Shown piece by piece: positions 35,642 to 44,408 of a stretch of 59,635 bases of DNA (position 1 is the stretch's first letter; each line of letters begins with the position of its first letter). The notes under the pieces are model-generated. The model was not told the DNA's origin. It worked only from the letters and a program-made list of their open reading frames with translations, and did not search any database. The position numbers and the translations under genes are program-made. The stretch comes from an uncultured Lachnospiraceae bacterium (GTDB taxonomy: Bacteria > Bacillota > Clostridia > Lachnospirales > Lachnospiraceae), in NCBI GenBank assembly GCA_947574135.1, contig CANPIM010000013.1, positions 1-59,635 of the forward strand, read 5' to 3'.

Positions 35642-36604
35642 CTACTCCTCCGTATGCGCGCAGCGCACCCGGCCTCCCCGAATTTCCTTCCAGGGAACCG
35701 GCTGTAGGCATTCCTCCGTGCATCGGCTGCATCTGGGCCCAAAGGGACAGCCCGTTGGCATATGTGCCGCATAGGGCTGGGTGCCGGGAATGGCCGCAAA
35801 GCCGTTTTGGGGCATGGCCCGCCAGAGAGCCCGAGTATAGGGATGACGCAAAAGCTTCTCCTCCTGAAAATCCGAAGCCCGGGCCTCCTCCAGGGTCGTG
35901 CCCCCATAAAATACCACGATCCAGTCCGCCGTCTCCATGGCCAGCTCCAGATCGTGGGTAATCAAAAGCACGCCGGCTCCCTGATCCGCCAGCTCCCTAA
36001 AATGCTCCATCACCCGTCTGGCAAGCTTCATCTCCAGCCCCGGCGTGGGCTCGTCGGCAATCACAAGCCGGGGAGTCTCCATAAGAGCCGTGGACACCAG
36101 CACCCGCCGGTTCATGCCTCCGGACAGCTCAAAGGGATAGAGCTCTCCCACCTCCGGCTTTAAAGAATAGCCCTTTAAAATGGCATCCACCCTTTTTCTG
36201 GAGGCCTTATCCTTTTTTCCCTTACGGATTTGGGGACCGATTTTCATCAGAGGATCCAAAAACCCAATGCTCTGGGGCACCAGAACAATCTCCCGGCCCC
36301 GAAGCTTAGCCTCTCTCTCCTGTGTAAGCTCCTGGCCCCGATAATTGATTTTACCTCTCCGGGTGGCATTGTAGGGCAGAATCCCCAGCACCGCATGGGC
36401 CAGAAGGCTCTTTCCCGAACCGCTGGCCCCCACCACCGCCGTGATCTCTCCCTTACGAATGGTCACATTCAAGTCCCGAATCACCTGGAGATCTCCCTTT
36501 TCCATGCCCCCCTGGTATTGCTCAAAGGACACAGACAAGTGTTCAATATGCAAAAGCTCCTCCGGCTCTCTCTCTTCCCTGTCTTTCACTTCTTCTATCT
36601 CCAT
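35642..36604 (-). CDS. ABC transporter ATP-binding protein (peptide/nickel type)
   Basis: A 320-residue ATPase of the Dpp/Opp/Nik group. It shows Walker A VVGASGSGKSLLAHA, signature LSGGMNRRVLVS, Walker B LVIADEPTPGL and the H-loop ITHDLELAMETAD. The C-terminal tail has GCPFGPRCSRCTEECLQ, the Cys-containing oligopeptide ABC C-terminal motif. The ATG at 36604 is chosen because GGAGAGGG lies upstream; an earlier in-frame ATG adds unconserved residues. It energises import by the two permeases encoded upstream. Confidence 0.9.
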   Translation of the reverse strand: MEIEEVKDREEREPEELLHIEHLSVSFEQYQGGMEKGDLQVIRDLNVTIRKGEITAVVGASGSGKSLLAHAVLGILPYNATRRGKINYRGQELTQEREAKLRGREIVLVPQSIGFLDPLMKIGPQIRKGKKDKASRKRVDAILKGYSLKPEVGELYPFELSGGMNRRVLVSTALMETPRLVIADEPTPGLEMKLARRVMEHFRELADQGAGVLLITHDLELAMETADWIVVFYGGTTLEEARASDFQEEKLLRHPYTRALWRAMPQNGFAAIPGTQPYAAHMPTGCPFGPRCSRCTEECLQPVPWKEIRGGRVRCAHTEE

Positions 36605-36711
36605 GCTGTTATCCCTCTCCAAACCATTCCCTTTTTTGTTCCCCGCTTCCAGACCTGCACAGAACGCCATTCCTGCATATATTCATTTTCCGGCTGTCCT
36701 TGTTCCGCAGC

Positions 36712-37548
36712 TTACACATGAGCGCTCCCCGGGTCCAGAAGCCGTCTCAGGCTCTCCCCCGCCACGTCAAAGAGCACCACCGTCAACACCAGAAGAAGGC
36801 CCGGAAACAAAGCCAGCCACCATTTTCCCATGGCCAGATATTTCATGCTCTCTGAGAGAATCACCCCGATGGCCGGCTGCTCCGGGGAAAGGCCAAAGCC
36901 CAGAAAGGTAATGCTGGCCTCATGGAGAATGGCATGGGGAAACATCAGAATCAGTCCCACCAAAAATTGGGGAAACAGATGGGGCAGCATATGCTTTCGG
37001 ATAATCGCCAGCCTCTTCGTCCCAAGCTTCTCCGCCATCTGTATGTAGGGCGCCTCCTTAAGCTGAAGCACCTCCCCCCGCATAACCCGGGCCAGTGAGG
37101 TCCAGTGGGTCAGGGCCACGCCTGTCACCACTCCCCGAAAGCCTCTTCCGCATGCATAGGAAATCAGGATCAACAGCAAAATATGGGGGATTCCCATAAC
37201 CAGATCAATCACCCAGGTAATGACTGAATCCACCCTCCGTCCCAGAGTAGCCGCAGCCGTTCCCAGAACCACAGCCACCAAGGCGCTGACCCCTGCCGCC
37301 AATAGCCCAATGCGAATACTCATGGAAAGGCCGGTAAGGGTGCGCAGAAACATATCCCGCCCCATCCAGTCTGTTCCAAAGGGATAGGCAAGACAGGGCG
37401 CCAAGTCCTTTCTGGAAAAATCCGTCTCCAGAGCCTTCTCCGCCCCCAGCTGTCCCCACAGGGTAACCACCCCTAAGAGCACCAGGGCTAGTGTGAATAG
37501 AACAAATGTTCTCTTCCTTCCATTCCATCCCAAGAAGCTTTTTTTCAT
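36712..37548 (-). CDS. ABC transporter permease (DppC/NikC type)
   Basis: A 278-residue permease with about six membrane helices. The periplasmic-entry segment APCLAYPFGTDWMGRDMFLRTL is typical of DppC-type subunits. The EAA loop KEAPYIQMAEKLGTKRLAIIRKHMLPH contacts the ATPases. The start overlaps the upstream permease stop codon by 4 bp (ATGA). It forms the channel with the other permease. Confidence 0.9.
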   Translation of the reverse strand: MKKSFLGWNGRKRTFVLFTLALVLLGVVTLWGQLGAEKALETDFSRKDLAPCLAYPFGTDWMGRDMFLRTLTGLSMSIRIGLLAAGVSALVAVVLGTAAATLGRRVDSVITWVIDLVMGIPHILLLILISYACGRGFRGVVTGVALTHWTSLARVMRGEVLQLKEAPYIQMAEKLGTKRLAIIRKHMLPHLFPQFLVGLILMFPHAILHEASITFLGFGLSPEQPAIGVILSESMKYLAMGKWWLALFPGLLLVLTVVLFDVAGESLRRLLDPGSAHV

Positions 37549-38537
37549 TGCTTTGCCGCCCCCCTTCGTATCCTGGGATCAATGATGCCATACAGGAGAT
37601 TGGCTGCTAAATTTCCTCCGAACACAATAGCCGCGCTGATTATGGTGATGCCCAAAAGCAAAGGCACATCGCTTCCCAGACCTGCAGTCACCGCCGCCTG
37701 GCCAAGACCCGGATAGGAAAAAATCTGCTCTACCAGCACAGAGCCCCCGAAAATCTCACTGATAGAGCCAAACTGCAGGGTTAAGGCAGGCAGAGAAATA
37801 TTGCGCAGCACATGATTTTTCACCATGGCCCACACGCTCTCTCCCCGGGCCCTGGCAAAGAGCATATAATCGCTCTCCATAACCTCGATCATTTTTTCCC
37901 GGGTATGAAGGGCAATATTGGAAACTCCCGTAATACTCAAGGTGAGGGCCGGCAAAATCCCATGGCGCACCCGATCCCAGAGGGTCACTCCACTGGCCTC
38001 CACGCCAATGGGAACGGACAGTCCCACCGGCAGCCAGCCCAGCCATACGGCAAACACCATCAAAAGCACCAGGGCCAGCCAGAAGGCCGGAGTGCTGGCA
38101 ATTAAAAGGGAATAGCCCTTGATAAGCTTATCCGGCCAGCGCCCCTGGTTCCAGCCCGCCACAATGCCCAGAATAAAGCCCACCACGCCGGAGAGCACCC
38201 AGGCCGCTGCCATAAGCCACAGGGAATTTTTAAGCTTTACCCCAATCACATGGGAAACCTCCTGCCGGTACAGTAAAGACACCCCCATATCCCCCCGGAC
38301 AAAATCACCGGCCCAGGAAAGGTAGCGCTTAAGAGGCGATTCCCCCACGCCCCAATATTCCTCAAGCTTGGCAATCTGCTCCTGGCTCATGGATCCAAGA
38401 GCCACCTGCCCCACATTGGTCTGCAGGGGATCCACAGGGGAAACGCTCACCAGCACAAAGGCTGCAATACTCACCCCCACCAACAAAAGCAGCATACGCA
38501 CCACTTTTCTTCCAACCCAAATTCCGTATCCCTTCAT
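37545..38537 (-). CDS. ABC transporter permease (DppB/NikB type)
   Basis: A 330-residue permease with about six membrane helices. N-terminal segment VSPVDPLQTNVGQVALGS and the cytoplasmic EAA-like loop ARGESVWAMVKNHVLRN are typical of DppB-type subunits. AGGAGG precedes the ATG. It is the first of the two permeases after the binding protein. Confidence 0.9.
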   Translation of the reverse strand: MKGYGIWVGRKVVRMLLLLVGVSIAAFVLVSVSPVDPLQTNVGQVALGSMSQEQIAKLEEYWGVGESPLKRYLSWAGDFVRGDMGVSLLYRQEVSHVIGVKLKNSLWLMAAAWVLSGVVGFILGIVAGWNQGRWPDKLIKGYSLLIASTPAFWLALVLLMVFAVWLGWLPVGLSVPIGVEASGVTLWDRVRHGILPALTLSITGVSNIALHTREKMIEVMESDYMLFARARGESVWAMVKNHVLRNISLPALTLQFGSISEIFGGSVLVEQIFSYPGLGQAAVTAGLGSDVPLLLGITIISAAIVFGGNLAANLLYGIIDPRIRRGAAKQ

Positions 38538-38624
38538 GCTCCTCCTAACCGCACAAAGGGGAGCCGCATGCGCTGCTCCCTGTCTGTGTATATAGAAATG
38601 TTAATAATGGGCTCTGTGCAAAGA

Positions 38625-40277
38625 CTATTCCCAGCTCCACTGATCCACATTGTTTACAATGGACCAGCCGTGTCCGTGGGGGTGAAGCTTCTGCTCCGCC
38701 ACCTTGAGGCCCTGCCGGGACCAGTACAAATGATCAATATTCACCAGCCAAATCCAGGGGATATCCCCCTCCTGGGTAATACCCGTGGTCCCGTCCCACT
38801 GGGCCTTTTGCCACAGCTCATAGGATTTTTCCAAATCAGAGGCCGCCAAAGCTTCATCCATATAGCGATCCACCCATGGATTGGCATAGGGAGAATACTC
38901 TGCGCTTCCATCCAGGGTATGGTAGATATTATACAGCTCCATGGGAGTATGGGCGCCCCAGCCCCACATCAGGGGCTCGCTCTGAGCTCTGGTATAGGCC
39001 GTGTCCCAGCCCACTCCCTCTATGGTTACCTCAATCCCCAGCTCCCGCAGCTGATTTCCCGTGTCCGCCGCCAGAGCCTGGCGCACGGAATCGCTGGCCG
39101 GATACAGGAGGGTAAAGGCCGCACGCACGCCATCCTTTTCCCGAATACCGTCAGCCCCGGCCTTCCAGCCTGCCTCCTCCAGAATTTCTATGGCTTTTTC
39201 CCGGTCATATTCTACCTGGGAATCGGGATTGTACCAGGGCATTTTGTCGCAAACGCTGTAGGCCGGCGTCCCATGGCCGTTGAGGACATTCTCCAGCATC
39301 TCCTGCCGGTCAAGGCCTATGTTAATGGCCCGGCGGACCTCCACCTGGCTGGTAAAGGCATTCCCCACTGCCACTCCATCTCGTTCTCCCGGCTCCATGG
39401 CCGGCAGGTTAAAGCCCCGGTTGTCCACGGTCTCAAAGGAAAGCAGGTCATAGCCCTCCACCGTCTGATCCCCGTAGGAGGCCGCCGTGTAGGCCAGATC
39501 CACCTGGCCGGCCTTGGCTGCTGCAAAGGCCGCGTCCTCCTCCATAAACAGGATGGTCACCTGCTGCATTTTAGGCGCCTCCCCGTAATAGTCCGGGTTG
39601 GCCTCCAGAATCACCTGCTGCCCCTTATCCCACTGCTTCAGCATATAACGTCCAGACCCAATGGGATTTTGCCCGTAATCCGGACCGTAGGCATGCTCCG
39701 GTACAATCCCCACAATAGCCATGGTGTAGGGCCAGATGGAATAGGGTTTCGTCATATGAAACACCACCGTGCACTCATCCACAGCCTCCGCCCGGTCCAG
39801 CATGGTAAAATCATTTACAGAGCTTATCTCCTTTACAGTATTATAGGTAAAGGCCACATCCTCTGCCGTGAGAGGCTCCTGATCCGTAAAACGCACCCCG
39901 TCCCGGATAGTCACCGTCCAGGTCATGCCGTCCTCGCTGACCTCCATATCCGTGGCCAAATCATACCCAATCTGCAAATCCGCGGTGGTGACCGTCAGGG
40001 TGCTCTGAATCAGGGGCTCATGCACATGCTCCCCAGCTCCCCAGCCATAAGCCGGATCAAACCCCGCCTCCGGCTCCGAGGTCACACCCATGGCCACAAT
40101 CACGGAATCCTTTGATTCTTCGCCCCCTTGGACCTCATTCTGCCCGTCCGACGGTCCCTCGTCCTGCCGTACCCCTGGCTTCTCCTCTGCCGGAGCCTCC
40201 TGTTTCCCTCCGCAGCCGCTCAGCAATGCAACGGCCAAAAGCCCCGCCAGTAAAACGCCAATCCCTCTCTTACCCAT
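38625..40277 (-). CDS. ABC transporter substrate-binding lipoprotein (peptide/nickel family 5)
   Basis: A 550-residue lipoprotein of solute-binding family 5. Lipobox LSGC is followed by a charged linker (EEKPGVRQDEGPSDGQNEVQ). The core shows DGMTWTVTIRDGVRFTDQEPLTAEDVAFTYNTV and NPIGSGRYMLKQWDKGQQVILEANPDYYG. The segment EPLMWGWGAHTPMELYNIYHT is reminiscent of the nickel and opine-metallophore binders rather than of general dipeptide binders. Substrate (nickel, metallophore or peptide) is not proven. ATG 40277 has GGGGAG at 9 bases; the ATG at 40286 abuts that site and is less likely. Confidence 0.88.
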   Translation of the reverse strand: MGKRGIGVLLAGLLAVALLSGCGGKQEAPAEEKPGVRQDEGPSDGQNEVQGGEESKDSVIVAMGVTSEPEAGFDPAYGWGAGEHVHEPLIQSTLTVTTADLQIGYDLATDMEVSEDGMTWTVTIRDGVRFTDQEPLTAEDVAFTYNTVKEISSVNDFTMLDRAEAVDECTVVFHMTKPYSIWPYTMAIVGIVPEHAYGPDYGQNPIGSGRYMLKQWDKGQQVILEANPDYYGEAPKMQQVTILFMEEDAAFAAAKAGQVDLAYTAASYGDQTVEGYDLLSFETVDNRGFNLPAMEPGERDGVAVGNAFTSQVEVRRAINIGLDRQEMLENVLNGHGTPAYSVCDKMPWYNPDSQVEYDREKAIEILEEAGWKAGADGIREKDGVRAAFTLLYPASDSVRQALAADTGNQLRELGIEVTIEGVGWDTAYTRAQSEPLMWGWGAHTPMELYNIYHTLDGSAEYSPYANPWVDRYMDEALAASDLEKSYELWQKAQWDGTTGITQEGDIPWIWLVNIDHLYWSRQGLKVAEQKLHPHGHGWSIVNNVDQWSWE

Positions 40278-40328
40278 CTGCCTCATCTCCCCGTCAAGAT
40301 TCTCTAAGTTCTCTCACTTACGAACCCC

Positions 40329-40357
40329 ATTATAGCCTATCGTTAATTCCTTCACAA
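40329..40357 (-). promoter_or_regulatory. promoter of the ABC importer operon
   Basis: Minus-strand TTGTGA (40352-40357) and TATAAT (40329-40334) with a 17-bp spacer, about 45 bases before the binding-protein start. No Fur-, NikR- or T-box-like element was recognised next to it. Confidence 0.7.
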
Positions 40358-40385
40358 GCCACCCGGGGGGATATTTTTTTTAATA

Positions 40386-41303
40386 TTACCAAATCCTCTC
40401 ATAGCCAGCGGCTGACAATGATTCCTCTGTCTTAGATAAAGAAATACCTTCTCCATCTCCACCTCCCTCTACGGCCAGAAGTCCCATGTCCACTAGCTCA
40501 CTTACTGCATTTCCTGTTGTATCAATAGTAATTATAATACTATAAATTTTATCTCCAGCTTTTCCTATACATTTCACGCCTTCGACAGAATTATACTGTT
40601 TCACCATAGCATCATAAGTTTCTTCCACCTGTTCATACTGCTCATCCGTAAATGCCGTAAGATCTACATCAACGATTTCTTTCATTTCATAAACTTTATC
40701 GCCTTCTGCATTTAAGATCATTGTATCTGTCAAAATCATGCCACTGACCTCTTGCCTTGAACGAAAAGTCATACTTATATTTTCTCCGGATATTTCTGAG
40801 TGTTCTGTCCCAGGACTAACAGGCTCTTCATACGGCCTCTCTTTTTCTCCGCCTGACGAACTTCCTTTCCCTTCAGCTTCTTCCTTCACAGGTACTTCAG
40901 TTTCTCCCCAAACTTTTCCTGTTTCCTGTTCAGTTTCTTCACTTTTCTCCTGAGATTCCTCCAAGTCTCTCTCTTCTTCGCGCTCTCTGCTTTCCCTGCG
41001 CAGCTGTTCTTCCCTTAACTCTGCAGCCTGCTTGGCCTCCTGGTCCCTTTTTCCCAGAGCAATCACAGCGGCCCATATGCCCACAGCCACCACCAGAGCC
41101 GCCAAAAGTCCGGCTCCTATAAACACATACTTAAGCTTTGATTTTCCCCCTGTCTCCCCGGCCTGCGAATGCAGGGAGCTGTTCACGGATGCATTTTGCC
41201 AGGAATCCGTCTGCTGTGTTCCTGAGGGCTGTACCTCCCTTCCGCAGTGCGTACAGTATCTGGCTCCCTCCGGAATCTCTCCTCCACAATAAATACAAAT
41301 CAT
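40386..41303 (-). CDS. zinc-ribbon membrane protein with DUF1307 (YehR-like) domain
   Basis: A 305-residue protein. The N-terminal zinc ribbon is MICIYCGGEIPEGARYCTHCG. A single membrane helix, VFIGAGLLAALVVAVGIWAAVIAL, follows, then a Glu/Arg/Lys-rich linker of about 80 residues. The C-terminal domain (MTFRSRQEVSGMILTDTMILNAEG to the end) resembles DUF1307, found in YehR-type lipoproteins. The topology suggests the DUF1307 domain lies outside the membrane. Function unknown. GGGGGAGAGAGG precedes the ATG. Confidence 0.8.
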   Translation of the reverse strand: MICIYCGGEIPEGARYCTHCGREVQPSGTQQTDSWQNASVNSSLHSQAGETGGKSKLKYVFIGAGLLAALVVAVGIWAAVIALGKRDQEAKQAAELREEQLRRESREREEERDLEESQEKSEETEQETGKVWGETEVPVKEEAEGKGSSSGGEKERPYEEPVSPGTEHSEISGENISMTFRSRQEVSGMILTDTMILNAEGDKVYEMKEIVDVDLTAFTDEQYEQVEETYDAMVKQYNSVEGVKCIGKAGDKIYSIIITIDTTGNAVSELVDMGLLAVEGGGDGEGISLSKTEESLSAAGYERIW

Positions 41304-41329
41304 AGCCTCTCTCCCCCTTTAATATATTT

Positions 41330-41393
41330 ACGCTCTAAAATGCATTACGCTCCAAAATGTATTACACTCTAAAAATGTATTACGCTCCGAAAA
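41330..41393. repeat. 17-bp tandem repeat over a gene end
   Basis: Nearly four copies of a 17-18-bp unit, roughly ACGCTCYAAAATGYATT (41330-41346, 41347-41363, 41364-41381, partial 41382-41393). The last copies run into the stop codon and final codons of the aldo/keto reductase gene. Function unknown; likely replication slippage. Confidence 0.75.
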
Positions 41394-42528
41394 GCTTTGC
41401 AGCTCGGTTCATATTTTCCATCACAGGTACCCCAAAGGGACACCGCTTCTCGCAAGCCCCGCAGGACACGCATTCCCCGGCCTTATGCTCCAAAATCCCG
41501 TAATGCTCCCGCACGGTTTCCGGAATCTCTCCCTGCGCCAGCGCCAGATTCAAAAATTTGGTCACAGAGGCCACGTCAATCCCTTTGGTACAGGGAGCGC
41601 AATGCCCACAGTACATGCAATGGCCCTGCCAGCTGATTTTAGGCAGAACCGCAAAGGCCGAGGCATAATCCTTTTCCTCGGGAGCTGCCTCCTCGTAGGC
41701 AATGCTCTTCTTCAAATCCTCCGGTGTCCGGGCTCCCACCATAATGGATGCCACGCCCGGACGGGTCAGGGCATAGTGAATACACTGAAAGGCCGTCAGC
41801 TCCTTTCCGGCAGGGGATAATTCCCTGCTCAAGAGATCTCCGCCTCCAAAGGCCTTCATCACAGTGATTCCCACCCCTCTTCGCTGACAGACCTCATACA
41901 ATTCCTGCCTCTTGGGATCCATATTCACCAGGGGCTTCTCATAATTTTTTTCATCCCAAAGAGATTCCACATCCTCATTGGCAGGCAACAGATCGTAACA
42001 TGGATTGACGCTGAACATCAGCACATCCACCAGCCCGCTATGTACCGCAGCCAAAGCTGCCTCCGGATTATGACTGGACATGCCCACGCAGCCAATCACA
42101 CCCTTTTCTTTTAGCTCCAGGGCATAGTTCATCACAGCCCCGTTTTTCACCTCTTCCCAGTCCTTCAGAGAATCCACATAATGAATCATCCCAATCTCCA
42201 CATGGTCTGTCTCCAGCCGGGTCAGCTGATCGAGAAAGCCCTCCTGCACCTCCCCCAAAGCCCGGGTGCGCTCATACTGTCCGTTCTTCCAGACCGTACA
42301 CAAATGGGCCTGGAGCACAAACTTATCCCTGCGTCCCCGAAGTGCCCTGCCCAGGTTACTTCGCACCTCGGGATTGGGCGTATACAGATCCAGGCAGTTT
42401 ACGCCGCCGGCCTCCATCAAATCCAAAAATTCCTTTACCCGCTCAAAGGGCTGATCCACAAAGCCCTCGCAACCCATACCAATTTCACTGACCTGCAATC
42501 CGGTCCGTCCTAACTCCCGATACCTCAT
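41380..42528 (-). CDS. aldo/keto reductase with C-terminal ferredoxin domain
   Basis: A 382-residue protein. It starts with an aldo/keto reductase barrel (MRYRELGRTGLQVSEIGMGCEGF, CLDLYTPNPEVRSNLGRAL, VASIMVGARTPEDL). It ends with two cysteine clusters, CMYCGHCAPCTKG and CVSCGACEKRCPFGVPV, which fit 4Fe-4S sites. The usual catalytic lysine position reads KFVLQAHL, so I cannot confirm the canonical tetrad. ATG 42528 has AAGGAGGAAGG upstream; the long in-frame extension to 42969 is antisense-like and rejected. Reductase with an electron-transfer domain; substrate unknown. Confidence 0.88.
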   Translation of the reverse strand: MRYRELGRTGLQVSEIGMGCEGFVDQPFERVKEFLDLMEAGGVNCLDLYTPNPEVRSNLGRALRGRRDKFVLQAHLCTVWKNGQYERTRALGEVQEGFLDQLTRLETDHVEIGMIHYVDSLKDWEEVKNGAVMNYALELKEKGVIGCVGMSSHNPEAALAAVHSGLVDVLMFSVNPCYDLLPANEDVESLWDEKNYEKPLVNMDPKRQELYEVCQRRGVGITVMKAFGGGDLLSRELSPAGKELTAFQCIHYALTRPGVASIMVGARTPEDLKKSIAYEEAAPEEKDYASAFAVLPKISWQGHCMYCGHCAPCTKGIDVASVTKFLNLALAQGEIPETVREHYGILEHKAGECVSCGACEKRCPFGVPVMENMNRAAKLFGA

Positions 42529-42551
42529 ATCCCTTCCTCCTTCATCTGTCT

Positions 42552-43388
42552 CTAAAGTCCTGTCAGCTGCACCAAAAGCCCAGACAGGGCCGCAATTCCA
42601 TAGAGCAAAAGCAAAATATTCAGGCAGCTCCTTCTGTCGCTGTCCATGCGAAACAATACCACCAATCCCAGCCCTGCTCCGGAGCAAAGCCCTGCCACCG
42701 CTGCTCCGAAGCCAATGCCGCCGACCAGATACAGCTCCGCCAGAAGCACCGAGGCTGCACAGTTGGGAATCAATCCCAAAAGGGCCGTAAAAAAGGGCTG
42801 CACCAGAGAATCTCTGCCCAGAAAGGCGGCCAGCCGCTCCGCTCCCGCCAAATTCAGCACCAGATTCAGAAGCAGGGTAATCAAAAACAGCCATACAAAA
42901 ATCCGAAGCGTATGCCGAAAAGCCAGGCGCAGGATTCCCTTTGCCTCCTGACAGCCACAGCTGTGGCACAAATCTGCGATCTCCCTTTTTTGGCCCCTCT
43001 CTCTCACAAAAAGGTCCACCCCATAGCCGGCCACAATGCCGATAACCAGCTTGGACAGCAAAAGCTTTCCAATCAGATCTCCCTGCCCCGGATGGCCCAG
43101 AAAGATAAGAATGGCTTCATCAGAGGTAGACAAAAACACGGCCAGCAAAGTCCCAAGCGTAATCACTCCTCCGGAATACAGGTTGGCCGCGGCCACAGAA
43201 AAACCGCACTGGGGAATCAGCCCCATAAAGGCTCCCAGCAGAGGACCGGCCTTCCTGGCCCCCGCAAACCAGCGCCCTGTCTGATGACCCGAATAATGCT
43301 CCAGGGCCTCCATAAATAAAAAAGCAACAAATAAAAAGGGGACTGTCTTTAGGGCGTCCAGCAATGCATCCAAGCCTGTCTCTATCAT
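42552..43388 (-). CDS. ArsP_2-type heavy-metal/manganese permease
   Basis: A 278-residue integral membrane protein with about ten helices. The two inverted signature segments are GAFMGLIPQCGFSVAAANLYSGG and TALLGLIPNCAASVLLAELYLVGG. This internal repeat with Pro-Gln/Asn-Cys is typical of the ArsP_2 family, variously annotated as putative manganese transporter or arsenic efflux protein. A CHSCGC metal-like motif sits in the central loop. GGGAG precedes ATG 43388. The gene follows cbiK on the same strand. Confidence 0.82.
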   Translation of the reverse strand: MIETGLDALLDALKTVPFLFVAFLFMEALEHYSGHQTGRWFAGARKAGPLLGAFMGLIPQCGFSVAAANLYSGGVITLGTLLAVFLSTSDEAILIFLGHPGQGDLIGKLLLSKLVIGIVAGYGVDLFVRERGQKREIADLCHSCGCQEAKGILRLAFRHTLRIFVWLFLITLLLNLVLNLAGAERLAAFLGRDSLVQPFFTALLGLIPNCAASVLLAELYLVGGIGFGAAVAGLCSGAGLGLVVLFRMDSDRRSCLNILLLLYGIAALSGLLVQLTGL

Positions 43389-43480
43389 GATATACTCCCA
43401 TTCCTTTGGATTCAGAATTAACCCACCCATCGGTTACAATTACAAAATATTATCATCCTTTTCTGGTTCTTGCAAGGGTT

Positions 43481-43552
43481 TTCCGCTTTTATCCTTCTAG
43501 GGTCTAGGGCTTTTATCCTAACAGGGCCATTTTCCGCTTTTATCCTTCCAGA
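43481..43552. repeat. three spaced copies of a 16-19-bp repeat after cbiK
   Basis: TTCCGCTTTTATCCTTCYAG occurs at 43481-43500 and 43532-43551, with a diverged copy GGCTTTTATCCTAACAG at 43508-43524. The last copy contains the cbiK stop codon. On the minus strand the frame after the stop would read RIKAEN, RIKAL, RIKAEN, showing the unit is a duplicated gene end. Confidence 0.65.
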
Positions 43553-44331
43553 GCCTCTGCAATATGCCGAAGGTATATCCGGCGAATGCCCGGGTATTCC
43601 CCCAGCCCCTTCATAACGCATTCCACCGAGAAGCCTGCCTGGACAAACTGACTGCGCCAGGAATCCTCATCCTCGCTGGACATATCGTGAATGGCGTGAT
43701 CCCCCGCCACCACCATAAAGGGCGCCAGCACCACCTTCTCCGGGGAAAAGCTTCGCACCAGCTTTAGCAAGGTTTCCAGGGAGGGATAGGCCTCCACTGT
43801 CCCCAGAAACACATGGGGATATCCCAAATCCTTAAAGGTATAATCCAGGGCCGCATAGACCGCATTGGCATAATGAGTGGTTCCGTGCCCCATAAACACC
43901 AGTCCCTCCGTGTCCTTTAAGTCCGGAAACTCCGCCATCACAGCCCGGATAGCCTCCTCATTGTCCCGGGTGCTGGTAAGAAGGGGTGCCCCAAACACCA
44001 CTCTCTCAAACCGGTGGGCATACGGCTGCACATCCTCCTTCATCTGATCGTTTTCCACTCCGTTGATGACGTGGGTGGGCTGCACCACCAGCTCTGTAAT
44101 GCCGTCAGCCAGCATGGCTTCCACCGCCTCAGTCACGGTGGGAATCCGAATGCCGTCCCGCCGAAGAAGCTTAGCCAGAATCATTTTGCTGGTCCAGGCC
44201 CGATATATTGCATACTCTGGGTAGGCCTCCCCGATTTCCCTCTCGATCCTGTCTATGGTTTTCTCCCGTGTCCTGTGAAAGGTAGTGCCAAAGCTTACCA
44301 CCAGAATGGCTTTTTTTGTCTTATGTTCCAT
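43540..44331 (-). CDS. cbiK: anaerobic sirohydrochlorin cobaltochelatase
   Basis: A 263-residue class II chelatase of the CbiK type. It begins KKAILVVSFGTTFHRTREKTIDRIE and carries the metal-binding histidines in FMGHGTTHYANAVY and VAGDHAIHDMSS. It inserts Co2+ into sirohydrochlorin in the oxygen-independent cobalamin pathway. No other cobalamin genes lie in the window, so it stands apart from the pathway. Its neighbour is a metal permease. GGGAGGAAAG precedes the ATG. Confidence 0.92.
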   Translation of the reverse strand: MEHKTKKAILVVSFGTTFHRTREKTIDRIEREIGEAYPEYAIYRAWTSKMILAKLLRRDGIRIPTVTEAVEAMLADGITELVVQPTHVINGVENDQMKEDVQPYAHRFERVVFGAPLLTSTRDNEEAIRAVMAEFPDLKDTEGLVFMGHGTTHYANAVYAALDYTFKDLGYPHVFLGTVEAYPSLETLLKLVRSFSPEKVVLAPFMVVAGDHAIHDMSSEDEDSWRSQFVQAGFSVECVMKGLGEYPGIRRIYLRHIAEALEG

Positions 44332-44361
44332 AAACTTCTTTCCTCCCTTTTGTAGTGCAAA

Positions 44362-44398
44362 TAAAAGGCACCTGACTCCTTTTTACAGGGCAGGCGCC
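44362..44398 (-). terminator. terminator after mscS
   Basis: On the minus strand GGCGCCTG and CAGGTGCC pair (one G-U) and are followed by TTTTATTTG. It lies between the mscS stop codon and the cbiK start. Confidence 0.75.
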
Positions 44399-44408
44399 AG
44401 AACACATT

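Noticed and set aside
38568-40115. A 515-codon plus-strand frame over the importer's binding-protein gene
   Set aside because: Antisense shadow of a conserved lipoprotein; no recognisable domain and no start signal.
41330-41393. Possible CRISPR array
   Set aside because: The units are direct tandem repeats without spacers. No cas genes occur in the window.
42529-42969. N-terminal extension of the aldo/keto reductase
   Set aside because: The extra 147 residues overlap the metal permease gene in another frame and are not like any reductase. The internal ATG at 42528 has a strong ribosome binding site.
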